The notes under the pieces were generated by a model. It was not told where the DNA came from. It made no database searches and saw only the letters and a program-made list of their open reading frames with translations. A stretch of DNA of 64,000 nucleotides from Marinibaculum pumilum (GTDB taxonomy: Bacteria; Pseudomonadota; Alphaproteobacteria; Ferrovibrionales; Ferrovibrionaceae): contig NZ_JBHRTR010000019.1 in NCBI RefSeq assembly GCF_042646425.1, forward strand, positions 1-64,000, given 5' to 3'. This document shows, one piece after another, positions 16,203 to 24,398 of the stretch. Position 1 is the stretch's first letter, and every line of letters starts with the position of its first letter. Both the position numbers and the translations under genes were made by a program.

Positions 16203-18176
16203 ATGTGCGGCATTGCGGGCCTCTGGCGCCGGGGCGGCCTGGTGCCGGCCGACGGGCCGGACGGGGCGGACGACCGGGGCAATATCGGCCGGCTGACAAG
16301 CCGTCTCAGCCGGCGGGGGCCGGACGGCGACGGCATCTGGGCCGACCCGGCGGCCGGCATCGCGCTGGGCCATCGGCGGCTGGCGATCATCGACCTGTCC
16401 GATGCCGGGCGGCAGCCGATGGAAAGCGCCTGCGGCCGCTACCTGCTGACCTATAACGGCGAGATCTACAACTATGCCGTCCTGCGCGACCGGCTGGCCG
16501 CGCTGGGCCACCGCTTCCGCGGCCATTCCGATACCGAGGTGCTGCTGACCGGCATCGCCGAATGGGGCATGGCGGACTGCCTGCGGCAGGCGGTCGGCAT
16601 GTTCGCCATCGCGCTGTGGGACCGGAAGGACCGCAGCCTGACCCTGGCCCGCGACCGGCTGGGGATCAAGCCGCTGTACTATGGCTGGCCGGCGACGACC
16701 GCTTCGGGCGGCGACCTGTTCCTGTTCGCCTCCCAGCCCGGCGCCTTCACCCTGGCGGAAGGCTGGCAGGGCCGGATCGACCCGCAGGCGCTGGACGCCT
16801 TTTTCCGCTTCAACTACATCCCCGCGCCTCTGTGCATCTGGCAGGGCTTCGCGAAGCTTCCGCCGGGCACCTGGCTGCGGCTGGCTCATCCAGGCGATCG
16901 CGACGCCCGTCCGCAACCCTTCTGGGACCTGCATGCGGTTGTCGCCGGTGCGCGCGCCGGCCGCGATCCGCAGATGAAGGATGCCGAAGCGGTGGCCGGC
17001 ATTGACGCCGCGCTGCGGGAGGCGGTGCGCCTCCGGATGGTCGCCGACGTGCCGCTGGGCGGGCTGCTGTCCGGCGGCGTCGATTCCTCCACAATCGTGG
17101 CGCTGATGCAGGCGCAGAGCCCCCGGCCGGTGAAGACCTTCACCATCGGCTTCGACATTCCCGGCTACAACGAGGCGGAGCAGGCGAAGGCGATCGCCGG
17201 CCATCTGGGCACCGACCATCACGAGCTCTATCTGGGTCCGCAGGACGCGCTGGACCTGGTGCCGGACGTGCCGGAAAGCTTCGACGAGCCGTTCGCCGAC
17301 GCCTCGCAGCTGCCCACCACCCTGGTCTCCCGCCTGGCGCGGGGGTCGGTCACCGTCGCCCTGTCCGGCGATGGCGGCGACGAGGTCTTCGCCGGCTATA
17401 CCCGCTATGCGCTGGTGGCGCGGCTCGCCGGCAGCCTGGGCCGCCTGCCCGCCGGCCTGCGCCGGGCGATGGGCGCCGGGATCCAGGCGCTGCCGCCGGA
17501 GGCCTGGAGCCGTGCCGCAGGGCTGCTGCCGGCCCGGCATCGGCCGCGTCTGTTCGGCGACCGCCTGCACAAGCTGGCCCGGATCATCGGCTTCGTCGAT
17601 GGCGACGACCTGTACGAGAAGCTGATCCGGGTCTGGCAGGAACCGCCGCTGCTGCCCGGCCTGGTCGGGGAGGCACCGACCGCCGCGCCGCCGCATGCGC
17701 CGCCGCTGTCCGACCTGACGGAACGCATGATGCTGCGCGATACCGGCCACTACCTGCCGGACGACATCCTGGCGAAGGTCGACAGGGCCAGCATGTCGGT
17801 CGGGCTGGAAGCGCGGGTGCCGATTCTCGACCACAACGTGGTGGCGGCGGCCTGGGCCCTGCCGCAGCGTTTCAAGATCCGGGGCGGGGTGACGAAATGG
17901 GCCCTGCGGCAGGTCTTGGCGCAGCACGTGCCGCCCGCACTGACCGACCGGCCGAAGATGGGATTTGCCGTGCCGATCGAACATTGGCTGCGCGGTCCCT
18001 TGCGGGAATGGGCGGAAGACCTGCTGTCGCCGCAGAGCCTGGATGCCGGCGGCATGATCGACGGCGACCTGGTGCGCGCGCGGCTGGCGGAGCATCAGAG
18101 CGGCCGGCGCAACTGGCAGTATCAGCTGTGGGGCGTGCTGATGTTCGAGGCCTGGCGCCGCCGCTGGGCCGCCTGA
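16203..18176 (+). CDS. asnB: glutamine-hydrolysing asparagine synthetase
   Basis: 657 residues, AsnB type. The initiator methionine is followed by Cys2 (MCGIAGLW), the N-terminal nucleophile of the class II glutaminase domain, with LSRRGPDGDGIW and LTYNGEIYNY as expected. The C-terminal synthetase domain has the ATP-pyrophosphatase motif LSGGVDSS near residue 289 and LSGDGGDEVFAGY. It converts aspartate, ATP and glutamine to asparagine. Some homologues instead amidate surface polysaccharides or peptides, and the nearby Kdo and epimerase genes make that possible. The ATG lies ten bases ahead of the next gene's upstream neighbourhood: the Nudix gene starts only ten bases after the asnB stop. 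Confidence 0.92.
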   Translation: MCGIAGLWRRGGLVPADGPDGADDRGNIGRLTSRLSRRGPDGDGIWADPAAGIALGHRRLAIIDLSDAGRQPMESACGRYLLTYNGEIYNYAVLRDRLAALGHRFRGHSDTEVLLTGIAEWGMADCLRQAVGMFAIALWDRKDRSLTLARDRLGIKPLYYGWPATTASGGDLFLFASQPGAFTLAEGWQGRIDPQALDAFFRFNYIPAPLCIWQGFAKLPPGTWLRLAHPGDRDARPQPFWDLHAVVAGARAGRDPQMKDAEAVAGIDAALREAVRLRMVADVPLGGLLSGGVDSSTIVALMQAQSPRPVKTFTIGFDIPGYNEAEQAKAIAGHLGTDHHELYLGPQDALDLVPDVPESFDEPFADASQLPTTLVSRLARGSVTVALSGDGGDEVFAGYTRYALVARLAGSLGRLPAGLRRAMGAGIQALPPEAWSRAAGLLPARHRPRLFGDRLHKLARIIGFVDGDDLYEKLIRVWQEPPLLPGLVGEAPTAAPPHAPPLSDLTERMMLRDTGHYLPDDILAKVDRASMSVGLEARVPILDHNVVAAAWALPQRFKIRGGVTKWALRQVLAQHVPPALTDRPKMGFAVPIEHWLRGPLREWAEDLLSPQSLDAGGMIDGDLVRARLAEHQSGRRNWQYQLWGVLMFEAWRRRWAA

Positions 18177-18186
18177 GAGGGCGGGC

Positions 18187-19125
18187 ATGACGGCCGGGCT
18201 GGGGCATGACGGGCGCGCGCAGGGCCTCTATGGCCGGATCGTCGACTGCAACCGGTTCGACATGGGCCAGTTCCGCCCGCTGGTGGCGTTCGACGCACAG
18301 GGCATGGCGCTGCGGGTCGGTGCGGTGCACCGTGCGGTGGCGCCGCGACTCGAATCCTTTCGCGAGCTGTTTGCCGCCGATGGCGATGTCCTCCGGCTGG
18401 GCCGACCCGGCATGCCGTCGGCGGCAGTGACCGCCGCGCTGGATGCGGCGATGCGGGCCCTCTACGACCGCGACCGCCGCGGCTTCGGCCGCTGGACCGG
18501 GGAGCCGGCGCCGGTCCTCGCCGACTGGGACGGGCCGGTCCTGTTCGACGTGGAACGGGCGGCGCACGGCCTGCTCGGCGTCAAGGTGCGCGGCGTCCAT
18601 GTCAACGGCTTCACCCGCGGGCCCGACGGCGCGATCCGGCTCTGGCTGGCGCGCCGGTCCCGCGACCTGGCGCACCATCCGGGCCTGCTGGACCAGATCG
18701 CCGCCGGCTTCCTGGCCTCCGGCACCGCGCCGCGCCGCGCGGCCGAGGAAGAGGCGGCGGAGGAGGCGGGCATCGACGGCGCGCTGGCCGGCCGGCTGCG
18801 GCAGGTCAGCTCGATCTCCTACTGCCTGCAGTTCGACTGGAACCTGGTGCCGGGCGCGGTCTTCATCTTCGACCTGGAACTGCCGCCCGGCTTCCGGCCG
18901 GAGAACCGCGACGGCGAGGTGGAGGGGTTCGAGCTGCTGACCCTGCCGGAGGTGATGGAGCGCCTGCAGGCGCCCCGCATCTTCAAGTTCGACTGCGCCC
19001 TGGTGGCGCTGGACTTCCTGGCCCGCCACGGCGCGCTGGAAGGGCATCCCGACTACCTGCGGATCATCCAGGGCCTGCATGTCCGCGGGCCCTGGGACGG
19101 GCCGCTGCAGGGCGGTCAGTCGTAG
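18187..19125 (+). CDS. Nudix hydrolase with DUF4743-type N-terminal domain
   Basis: 312 residues. The N-terminal half (GLYGRIVDCNRFD onwards) matches the DUF4743 domain seen in thiamine-pyrophosphokinase-related Nudix proteins such as yeast Tnr3; the Nudix segment is at about residues 176-197, with GTAPRRAAEEEAAEEAGI as a variant Nudix box in which the usual REUxEE arginine is glutamate. FKFDCALVALDFL near the C-terminus is also typical. Yeast relatives hydrolyse oxidised or oxo thiamine diphosphates; activity here is inferred. Its stop lies inside the end of the convergent epimerase gene, overlapping by ten bases. Confidence 0.85.
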   Translation: MTAGLGHDGRAQGLYGRIVDCNRFDMGQFRPLVAFDAQGMALRVGAVHRAVAPRLESFRELFAADGDVLRLGRPGMPSAAVTAALDAAMRALYDRDRRGFGRWTGEPAPVLADWDGPVLFDVERAAHGLLGVKVRGVHVNGFTRGPDGAIRLWLARRSRDLAHHPGLLDQIAAGFLASGTAPRRAAEEEAAEEAGIDGALAGRLRQVSSISYCLQFDWNLVPGAVFIFDLELPPGFRPENRDGEVEGFELLTLPEVMERLQAPRIFKFDCALVALDFLARHGALEGHPDYLRIIQGLHVRGPWDGPLQGGQS

Positions 19126-19724
19126 AACTCGGTCACCGTCGAGAAGCGCGGCCGGTCCAGGTCGCGCGGCAGCACGATCACCTCGTCGGCGGGAATCGGC
19201 CAGGGAATGTCCAGGTCCGGGTCGTTCCAGGCCAGGCCGCGGGCATGGCCGGGGGCGAATTCCCGGTCCAGCTTGAAGATCGTCTCGCAATCGTCGGTCA
19301 GGGTGCAGTAGCAGTGCGCGAAGCCCGGCGGTACCAGGATCTGGTTCCAGCCGTCGGGGTCCAGCTCCGCCATCACGTAGCGGCCGAAGGTGGGCGAGCT
19401 GCGACGCAGGTCGACATTCACGTCCAGCATCCGTCCGCGGGTCACCCGGATCAGCTTGCCCTGGTCGTAGGGCGGCAGCTGGTAGTGGAAGCCGCGCATC
19501 GTGCCGCGCTTCGGCGAATAGCAGTGGTTCTCGTGCAGCGGAACGAAATCGATGCCGGCGGCGCGCAGCCCGTTCATGGAATAGCTCGGCATCACCCAGC
19601 CGCGGCTGTCGCTCTTCTTCGGCGCCCGGAAGACCTTCACGTCCGGGATCTCCAGGCTGCGGATCTCCAGCCCCTCGGTCACCGTGCCCCGCGGTTCTTC
19701 CCCGGCCGGCCGTTCGATGGTCAT
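19116..19724 (-). CDS. dTDP-4-dehydrorhamnose 3,5-epimerase family protein
   Basis: 202 residues with the RmlC cupin fold: EIPDVKVFRAPKKSDSRG, HENHCYSPKRGTMRGFHYQ (catalytic His region), GRMLDVNVDLRRSSPTFG, and VPPGFAHCYCTLTDDCE are all recognisable. RmlC epimerises a dTDP-4-keto-6-deoxyglucose intermediate for rhamnose-type sugars; no rmlABD neighbours are present, so a related 4-keto sugar substrate is possible. Start at 19722-19724 (MTIERPAG) is preferred over a long upstream extension that would run through the palindrome at 19755-19804. Divergent from the Kdo transferase gene. Confidence 0.85.
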   Translation of the reverse strand: MTIERPAGEEPRGTVTEGLEIRSLEIPDVKVFRAPKKSDSRGWVMPSYSMNGLRAAGIDFVPLHENHCYSPKRGTMRGFHYQLPPYDQGKLIRVTRGRMLDVNVDLRRSSPTFGRYVMAELDPDGWNQILVPPGFAHCYCTLTDDCETIFKLDREFAPGHARGLAWNDPDLDIPWPIPADEVIVLPRDLDRPRFSTVTEFYD

Positions 19725-19754
19725 GCCTGCTTGCCTCCGCATCTGCGTGATGAT

Positions 19755-19804
19755 CGCCCGCGCTTCTTGCCCTCCGTGGCGGCAGAGGGCAAGAAGCGCG
19801 GGCG
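19755..19804. repeat. perfect 20-bp inverted repeat in divergent spacer
   Basis: The arm at 19755-19774 (CGCCCGCGCTTCTTGCCCTC) is the exact reverse complement of 19785-19804, with a ten-base loop. It lies between the divergent epimerase (19724) and Kdo transferase (19841) genes. It could form a cruciform or a strong RNA hairpin in either leader. Thirteen bases of the right arm recur at 22728-22740 inside the KdsC-like gene. Confidence 0.9.
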
Positions 19805-19840
19805 GCCGGCGCAAAGAGCCGCGGGGAGACGGGCAGGGAC

Positions 19841-21166
19841 GTGCATCCGGCGATTCATCTGTGGCGCGGCATCGGCTGGCTGGCGACACCCGCGGTGCGG
19901 CGGCTGCTCACCGCCCGTGCACGCCGCGGCAAGGAGGATCCGGTGCGGCTGCCGGAACGCTGGGGCCGGGCGGGGGCGGCGCGGCCGGGCGGCCCGCTCG
20001 CCTGGGTGCATGGCGCCAGCGTGGGCGAGGGGATGGCGGTGCTGCCGCTGCTGCACCGCCTGGCGGCGGAGCGGCCCGACCTGAACGTCCTGCTGACCAC
20101 AGGTACGGTGACATCGGCATCGGCATTGGCGCCGTTGCTGCCGGCAACCGTGCGCCACCAGTTCGTGCCGGTCGACGTGCCGCAGGCGGTGCGCCGCTTC
20201 CTCGACCATTGGCGGCCCGACCTGGGAATCTGGACGGAATCGGAGTTCTGGCCGGGGCTGATGGCCACGGCGCAGGCACGGATGCCCTGCCTGCTGCTGC
20301 AGGGCCGGGTCTCGGCGCGCTCGGCACGGCGCTGGCAGCGGCCGGGTTCGCCGATCCGGTCGCTGCTGGGCGGCCTGCGGCTCTGCCATGCCCAGTCGGC
20401 GGAGGATGCGGCGCGGCTGCGGGCGCTGGGCGCGCCTGATGTCCGCGCCCTGGGCAACCTGAAATGGGCCGCCCCGCCACTGCCGGCCGACGAGGATGCC
20501 CTGGCCGCACTGCAGGCAGGCCTGGCCGGCCGACCCGTCTGGCTGGCCGCCTCGATCCATCCGGGGGAGGAGGCGGCAATCGCCGCCACGCACCTCGCGC
20601 TGGCGGAACGGCATCCCGGCCTGCTCACCCTGGTGGTGCCGCGGCACCCGCCGCGCGGGCCGGCCTTTGCCGCCGCCTTCGCCGCCGCCGGCATCGCCTG
20701 CGGCCTGCGCAGTGCCGGTGACCGGCCGGGTGCGGCGCCGCTCTACATCGCCGACACGATCGGCGAGCTGGGCCTGTGGTACCGGCTGGCGCCGGTCGCC
20801 TTCATCGGCGGCTCGCTGGTGCCGCATGGCGGGCAGAACCCGATGGAGGCGGCGCGGCTGGGCTGCGCCATCCTGCACGGTCCGCATATGGATAATTTCA
20901 CGGAACTGGCGGCCGGTCTTGCGGCCTGCGGCGGTGCCCGGCCGGTGCCCGAAGCGGCGGCGCTTCCGGCGGCCGTCGATGCACTGCTCTCCGCCGAGGC
21001 GGCGGCGGTGGCACGGGCCGCCGGGGCCTATGCCNNNNNNNNNNNNNNNNNNNNNNNNNNNNNNNNNNNNNNNNNNNNNNNNNNNNNNNNNNNNNNNNNN
21101 NGCGCGCAGGTGCTGGAGGCCGTGCTGGCAGCGGTCAGGCCGTTCCTGCCGCCGCCAGCCCGGTGA
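19841..21166 (+). CDS. waaA: 3-deoxy-D-manno-octulosonic acid transferase (interrupted by N gap)
   Basis: About 441 residues, length of KdtA/WaaA, which adds Kdo to lipid A precursor at the inner membrane. Recognisable: WVHGASVGEG with the catalytic glutamate, TTGTVTSA, FVPVDVPQAVRRFLDHWRPD, WTESEFWPGL, and the donor-site FIGGSLVPHGGQNPMEAA near the C-terminus. Translation begins at GTG 19841 after GGCAGGGA. 67 unknown bases at 21035-21101 interrupt the last fifth; the frame is the same on both sides if the gap length is right, but that is not guaranteed. The KdsC-like phosphatase 1.1 kb away fits the same pathway. Confidence 0.9.
   Translation: MHPAIHLWRGIGWLATPAVRRLLTARARRGKEDPVRLPERWGRAGAARPGGPLAWVHGASVGEGMAVLPLLHRLAAERPDLNVLLTTGTVTSASALAPLLPATVRHQFVPVDVPQAVRRFLDHWRPDLGIWTESEFWPGLMATAQARMPCLLLQGRVSARSARRWQRPGSPIRSLLGGLRLCHAQSAEDAARLRALGAPDVRALGNLKWAAPPLPADEDALAALQAGLAGRPVWLAASIHPGEEAAIAATHLALAERHPGLLTLVVPRHPPRGPAFAAAFAAAGIACGLRSAGDRPGAAPLYIADTIGELGLWYRLAPVAFIGGSLVPHGGQNPMEAARLGCAILHGPHMDNFTELAAGLAACGGARPVPEAAALPAAVDALLSAEAAAVARAAGAYAXXXXXXXXXXXXXXXXXXXXXXXAQVLEAVLAAVRPFLPPPAR
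21035..21101. other. assembly gap of 67 N
   Basis: A run of N within the Kdo transferase gene. The true length is unknown; the reading frame on both sides happens to agree at 67 bases. Confidence 0.99.
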
Positions 21167-21184
21167 TGATCCTGCCCTGCCGGT

Positions 21185-21290
21185 GTCATCCTCGGCCCCC
21201 GAGCCGAGGATCCATTCCGCAGGCAGTGCGGCGCCGCGCAGCTATCGGATTGGATCCCAGGCTCAAGGCCTGGGATGACAGTGAAGGGGA
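21185..21290. repeat. dispersed intergenic palindromic repeat, family 2 copy C
   Basis: Between the convergent Kdo transferase and SDR genes lie ATCCTCGGC...GCCGAGGAT (near 21188-21212) and ATCCCAGGC-TCAAG-GCCTGGGAT (near 21254-21276). The stretch GGATCCATTCCGC...GCGGCGCCGC is recognisably similar to 62503-62583. The hairpins probably also serve as a bidirectional terminator. Confidence 0.7.
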
Positions 21291-21298
21291 TGCGCCGC

Positions 21299-22231
21299 TC
21301 AGCTGAAGTGGGAGTGGCCGACGCCGCCCTTGATCTGCTTGGAGAACAGGTACTGCAGTTCGGCGGTGGAGCTGTCGAAGTTCTGCGCGTTGCTCATGTC
21401 GCAGATTTTGGCGAACTGGTCGGCCACCATCTCCGGCGTCACCTCGGTGCCCGGCTCCATGAACACGCCCTCGGAGCCCATCACCTGGATGCGGGCGAAA
21501 TAGCCGCCGCCGGCGGACAGGACGATGCCGCTTTCCTCGTTCGTCTCGCTGCACAGATAGGCGACGCCGGGGGAGACCAGCTCCGGCTGCAGCAGCTTCA
21601 CCGCCTCCGGCGGCATCAGCTCCTCGGTCATCCGGGTGGTGGCCATCGGCGCCAGGGTGTTGACCAGGATGTTGTACTTCCGCCCTTCCTGCTTCAGCAC
21701 GTTCATCAGGCCGACCATGCCGGCCTTGGCGGCGCCGTAATTGGCCTGGCCGAAATTGCCGTACAGGCCGGAATTGGAGGCGGTCAGCACGATCCGGCCA
21801 TAGCCGTTCTCGCGCATCACCGGCCAGGCGGCCATGGTGACATAGGCGGTGCCGTTCAAATGCACCGCGACCACGGCGTTCCAGGTCTCCGCATCCATCT
21901 TCGTGAAGCTGCGGTCGCGCAGGATGCCGGCATTGTTCACCAGGATGTCGACCTTGCCGAAGGCATCGACGGCCGTCTTCACGATGTTCGCCGCGCCGGC
22001 AGGGTCGGAGACGCTGTCATAGTTTGCCACGGCCTCGCCGCCGGCGGCCTTGATCTCGTCCACCACCTTGTCGGCCGGGGCGGCGGAGCCGCTGGTGCCG
22101 TCCACCGCGCCGCCCAGGTCGTTCACCACGACCTTGGCCCCGCGGGAGGCGAGCAGCATGGCGTGGCTGCGGCCCAGGCCGGCGCCGGCGCCGGTGACGA
22201 TGGCCACGCGGCCGTCGAAGGAAATGCTCAT
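21299..22231 (-). CDS. short-chain dehydrogenase, HSD17B4/MFE-2-type 3-hydroxyacyl-CoA dehydrogenase
   Basis: 310 residues, longer than simple SDRs. The NAD-binding motif is TGAGAGLGRSHAMLLASRGA; NNAGILRDRSF, and the catalytic SNSGLYGNFGQANYGAAKAG (Ser...Tyr-x3-Lys) match the (3R)-hydroxyacyl-CoA dehydrogenase part of eukaryotic peroxisomal multifunctional enzyme 2 and bacterial homologues. It probably oxidises a 3-hydroxyacyl-CoA or steroid-like intermediate. The start codon overlaps the stop of the KdsC-like gene in an ATGA configuration, so the two are translated together although their pathways appear unrelated. Confidence 0.85.
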   Translation of the reverse strand: MSISFDGRVAIVTGAGAGLGRSHAMLLASRGAKVVVNDLGGAVDGTSGSAAPADKVVDEIKAAGGEAVANYDSVSDPAGAANIVKTAVDAFGKVDILVNNAGILRDRSFTKMDAETWNAVVAVHLNGTAYVTMAAWPVMRENGYGRIVLTASNSGLYGNFGQANYGAAKAGMVGLMNVLKQEGRKYNILVNTLAPMATTRMTEELMPPEAVKLLQPELVSPGVAYLCSETNEESGIVLSAGGGYFARIQVMGSEGVFMEPGTEVTPEMVADQFAKICDMSNAQNFDSSTAELQYLFSKQIKGGVGHSHFS

Positions 22232-22758
22232 CTGACGTCTCTCCTCGTCGTTTCGGTTCTCGCGTTCAGGATCAGGTCGCAGATCTCCCGTACGGCGCCC
22301 GCGCCGCCGGGGGTCGTGGTGACGTAAAGGCAGGCGTCCCGCACCTCCGGCCGGGCATTGGCCACGGTCAGCGGGCAGCCCACCAGGCGCAGCAGCCCGA
22401 GGTCGTTCACGTCGTCGCCGACATGGGCGACCCGGTCCAGGCCCAGCCCCAGGGTCTGGCAGAGGCCGGCCAGGGCCGCCTCCTTGTCGGGCACGCCGAG
22501 AAAGGCGTGGGCCACGCCCAGGCGGGCGGCCCGATGGCCGATCGCCGGTGTCGTGCTGGCAGTGACGAAGGCGACCGCGACCCCGGCGGCCATCACCTGC
22601 TTGATGCCCTGCCCGTCATGGACATGGAAGCGCCGCAGTTCGCTGCCATCCTCTGCGTAGTACAGCCCGCCGTCGGTCTGGACGCCGTCGACGTCGAGCG
22701 ACAGCAGCCCGATCCCGGCCAGGCGGTCAAGAAGCGCGGGTCTGTCGAGAAGGGGCAT
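22228..22758 (-). CDS. KdsC-like HAD phosphatase (Kdo-8-phosphate phosphatase family)
   Basis: 176 residues, normal size for the cap-less KdsC family. The nucleophile motif is LLSLDVDGVQTDGG (canonical DVDGVLTDG), motif II is FVTAST, and the metal motif is VAHVGDDVNDLGLL. KdsC releases phosphate from 3-deoxy-D-manno-octulosonate-8-phosphate in lipid A core biosynthesis, consistent with the nearby Kdo transferase. A related acid-sugar phosphatase is possible. The start at 22756-22758 (MPLLDRPALL) is chosen because upstream residues are non-conserved-looking. Confidence 0.82.
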   Translation of the reverse strand: MPLLDRPALLDRLAGIGLLSLDVDGVQTDGGLYYAEDGSELRRFHVHDGQGIKQVMAAGVAVAFVTASTTPAIGHRAARLGVAHAFLGVPDKEAALAGLCQTLGLGLDRVAHVGDDVNDLGLLRLVGCPLTVANARPEVRDACLYVTTTPGGAGAVREICDLILNARTETTRRDVR

Positions 22759-22900
22759 CCGGTATCGACGGTGAGGCTCTGCGGGATGGTCTCGGGGAAG
22801 GCGGGTGCGACATGCCCGGGCCGTCCCCATATGAGGGGCATCCGGTCGCGCGGCAGGGCCGCGGACGAATGGTCAGGTCTTTTAGACGGGAGGCAGGAAG

Positions 22901-23386
22901 ATGGCAAAGCCACAGGCGAAGGGACGGCAGCAGCGCGGCATCCGGGTGCGGCTCCTGCCCGGCCGCCGGGCCGTTGCGCCGGCGGCGGTCCTGGCGCTGG
23001 CGCTTGCCGTCGTACCTGCCGCTGCTCAGGACGACCAGGGGGCGAAGGAGCAGCTCGACTCCGCCGGCAAGCTGGCGCTGGAAGCGGCGAACAAGATGGT
23101 GCGGGCGCTGGAACTGTTCATCGACGACCTGCCGCAATACGAGCCGCCGGAGGTGATGCCCAACGGCGACATCATCCTGCGCCGGGTGAATCCGCCGGGC
23201 GATGACAGCATGGACAGCGATTCGCGGGACCTCGAAGGGACGGAGCAGCGCGAGGCGCTGGTGCCCGAGAAGCCGGAGGGGCAGGGGAGTGGCCCGGATT
23301 CGGGTGCGCGCGAGGCGCCCCGCTCCAACCGGACGCCCGACGGCGACAAGGGTGGGGACGGCGACGAGGGCGAGCGGCGGATCTGA
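22901..23386 (+). CDS. secreted hypothetical protein
   Basis: 161 residues. A basic start is followed by the hydrophobic stretch APAAVLALALAVVP and an AAAQ-type signal peptidase site near residue 43. The mature core, KLALEAANKMVRALELFIDD then LPQYEPPEVMPNGDIILRR, looks conserved and helical, while the last 60 residues are acidic, Gly/Ser/Pro-rich and probably disordered. A GGGAGGCAGGAAG ribosome site precedes the ATG. It converges on accA with six bases between stops. I recall similar short exported proteins in Rhodospirillales; function unknown. Confidence 0.7.
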   Translation: MAKPQAKGRQQRGIRVRLLPGRRAVAPAAVLALALAVVPAAAQDDQGAKEQLDSAGKLALEAANKMVRALELFIDDLPQYEPPEVMPNGDIILRRVNPPGDDSMDSDSRDLEGTEQREALVPEKPEGQGSGPDSGAREAPRSNRTPDGDKGGDGDEGERRI

Positions 23387-23392
23387 GACCGG

Positions 23393-24340
23393 CTACAGGT
23401 TCGTTCCCATCTCCAGGAACTTGCGGCGCCGGTCGTTGATCAGCTTGTCCGGCGCCTGTCCGGCCAGGGCGTCCAGGTGGCGGCGCAGCACGGTCCCGGC
23501 GGCGTCGATCGTGGCCAGCGGGTCGCGATGCGCGCCGCCCAGGGGCTCCGGCACGATCTCGTCGATGACGCCGAGGTCGGAGAGGTGCTGCGCGGTCAGG
23601 CGCAGCGCCTCCGCCGCGTCCTTCGCCTTGTCCTGGTCCTTCCACAGGATCGCGGCGCAGCCTTCCGGCGTGATCACCGAATAGACCGCATGCTCCAGCA
23701 TGACGACCCGGTCGGCCGCGGCCAGCGCCACCGCGCCGCCGGAGCCGCCCTCGCCCACGATCATCGCGATCAGCGGCACGCCCAGGCCGAGGCAGCAGTC
23801 CAGCGAGGCGGCAATCGCCTGGGCGATGCCGCGTTCTTCCGAATCCGGACCGGGATAGGCGCCGGCGGTGTCGATCAGGGTGATCACCGGCAGGCCGAAG
23901 CGCTCCGCCAGCTTCATGCCGCGGATCGCCTTGCGATAGCCTTCGGGCCGCGCCATGCCGAAATTGTGCTTCACCCGGCCCTCGGTGCCGCGGCCCTTCT
24001 CGTGCCCGATCAGCATCACGGAGCGGCGGCCGATGCGCCCCATCCCGACCTGCATCGCCGGATCCTCGGCAAAGGTGCGGTCGCCGGCCAGCGGCACGAA
24101 ATCCTCCGCCAGGCGGGCGACATAGTCGCCGAAATGCGGCCGATCCTGGTGGCGCGCCACCTGTGTCTTCTGCCAGGCGGAGAGCCGGCCGTAGGTGTCC
24201 TTCAGCGCTTCGTGGATCTTGCCCTGGAGCTGCTCCACCTCCGGCGCGATGTCCGCGCCCTCCTCCGACAGGCGGCGCAGCTCCTGGATCTTGGTTTCCA
24301 GTTCGGCGACCGGCTTCTCGAAGTCCAGATAGACCTGCAT
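23393..24340 (-). CDS. accA: acetyl-CoA carboxylase carboxyltransferase subunit alpha
   Basis: 315 residues, standard for AccA, which with AccD transfers CO2 from biotin to acetyl-CoA to make malonyl-CoA for fatty acid synthesis. Family landmarks are complete: MQVYLDFEKPVAELETKI, ARHQDRPHFGDYV, IGHEKGRGTEGRVKHNFGMA, PEGYRKAIRGMKLAERFGLP, DTAGAYPGPDSEERG and IVGEGGSGGAVALAAAD. Lies downstream of the malyl-CoA lyase-like gene, with a 58-base spacer; transcription from xerD onwards may run through. Confidence 0.97.
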   Translation of the reverse strand: MQVYLDFEKPVAELETKIQELRRLSEEGADIAPEVEQLQGKIHEALKDTYGRLSAWQKTQVARHQDRPHFGDYVARLAEDFVPLAGDRTFAEDPAMQVGMGRIGRRSVMLIGHEKGRGTEGRVKHNFGMARPEGYRKAIRGMKLAERFGLPVITLIDTAGAYPGPDSEERGIAQAIAASLDCCLGLGVPLIAMIVGEGGSGGAVALAAADRVVMLEHAVYSVITPEGCAAILWKDQDKAKDAAEALRLTAQHLSDLGVIDEIVPEPLGGAHRDPLATIDAAGTVLRRHLDALAGQAPDKLINDRRRKFLEMGTNL

Positions 24341-24398
24341 GTGGTTGCGGTTCCTCGGTTGGTCCTGTCGGCAGCGGGAAAGGGTCGGGCCTGCCGGC

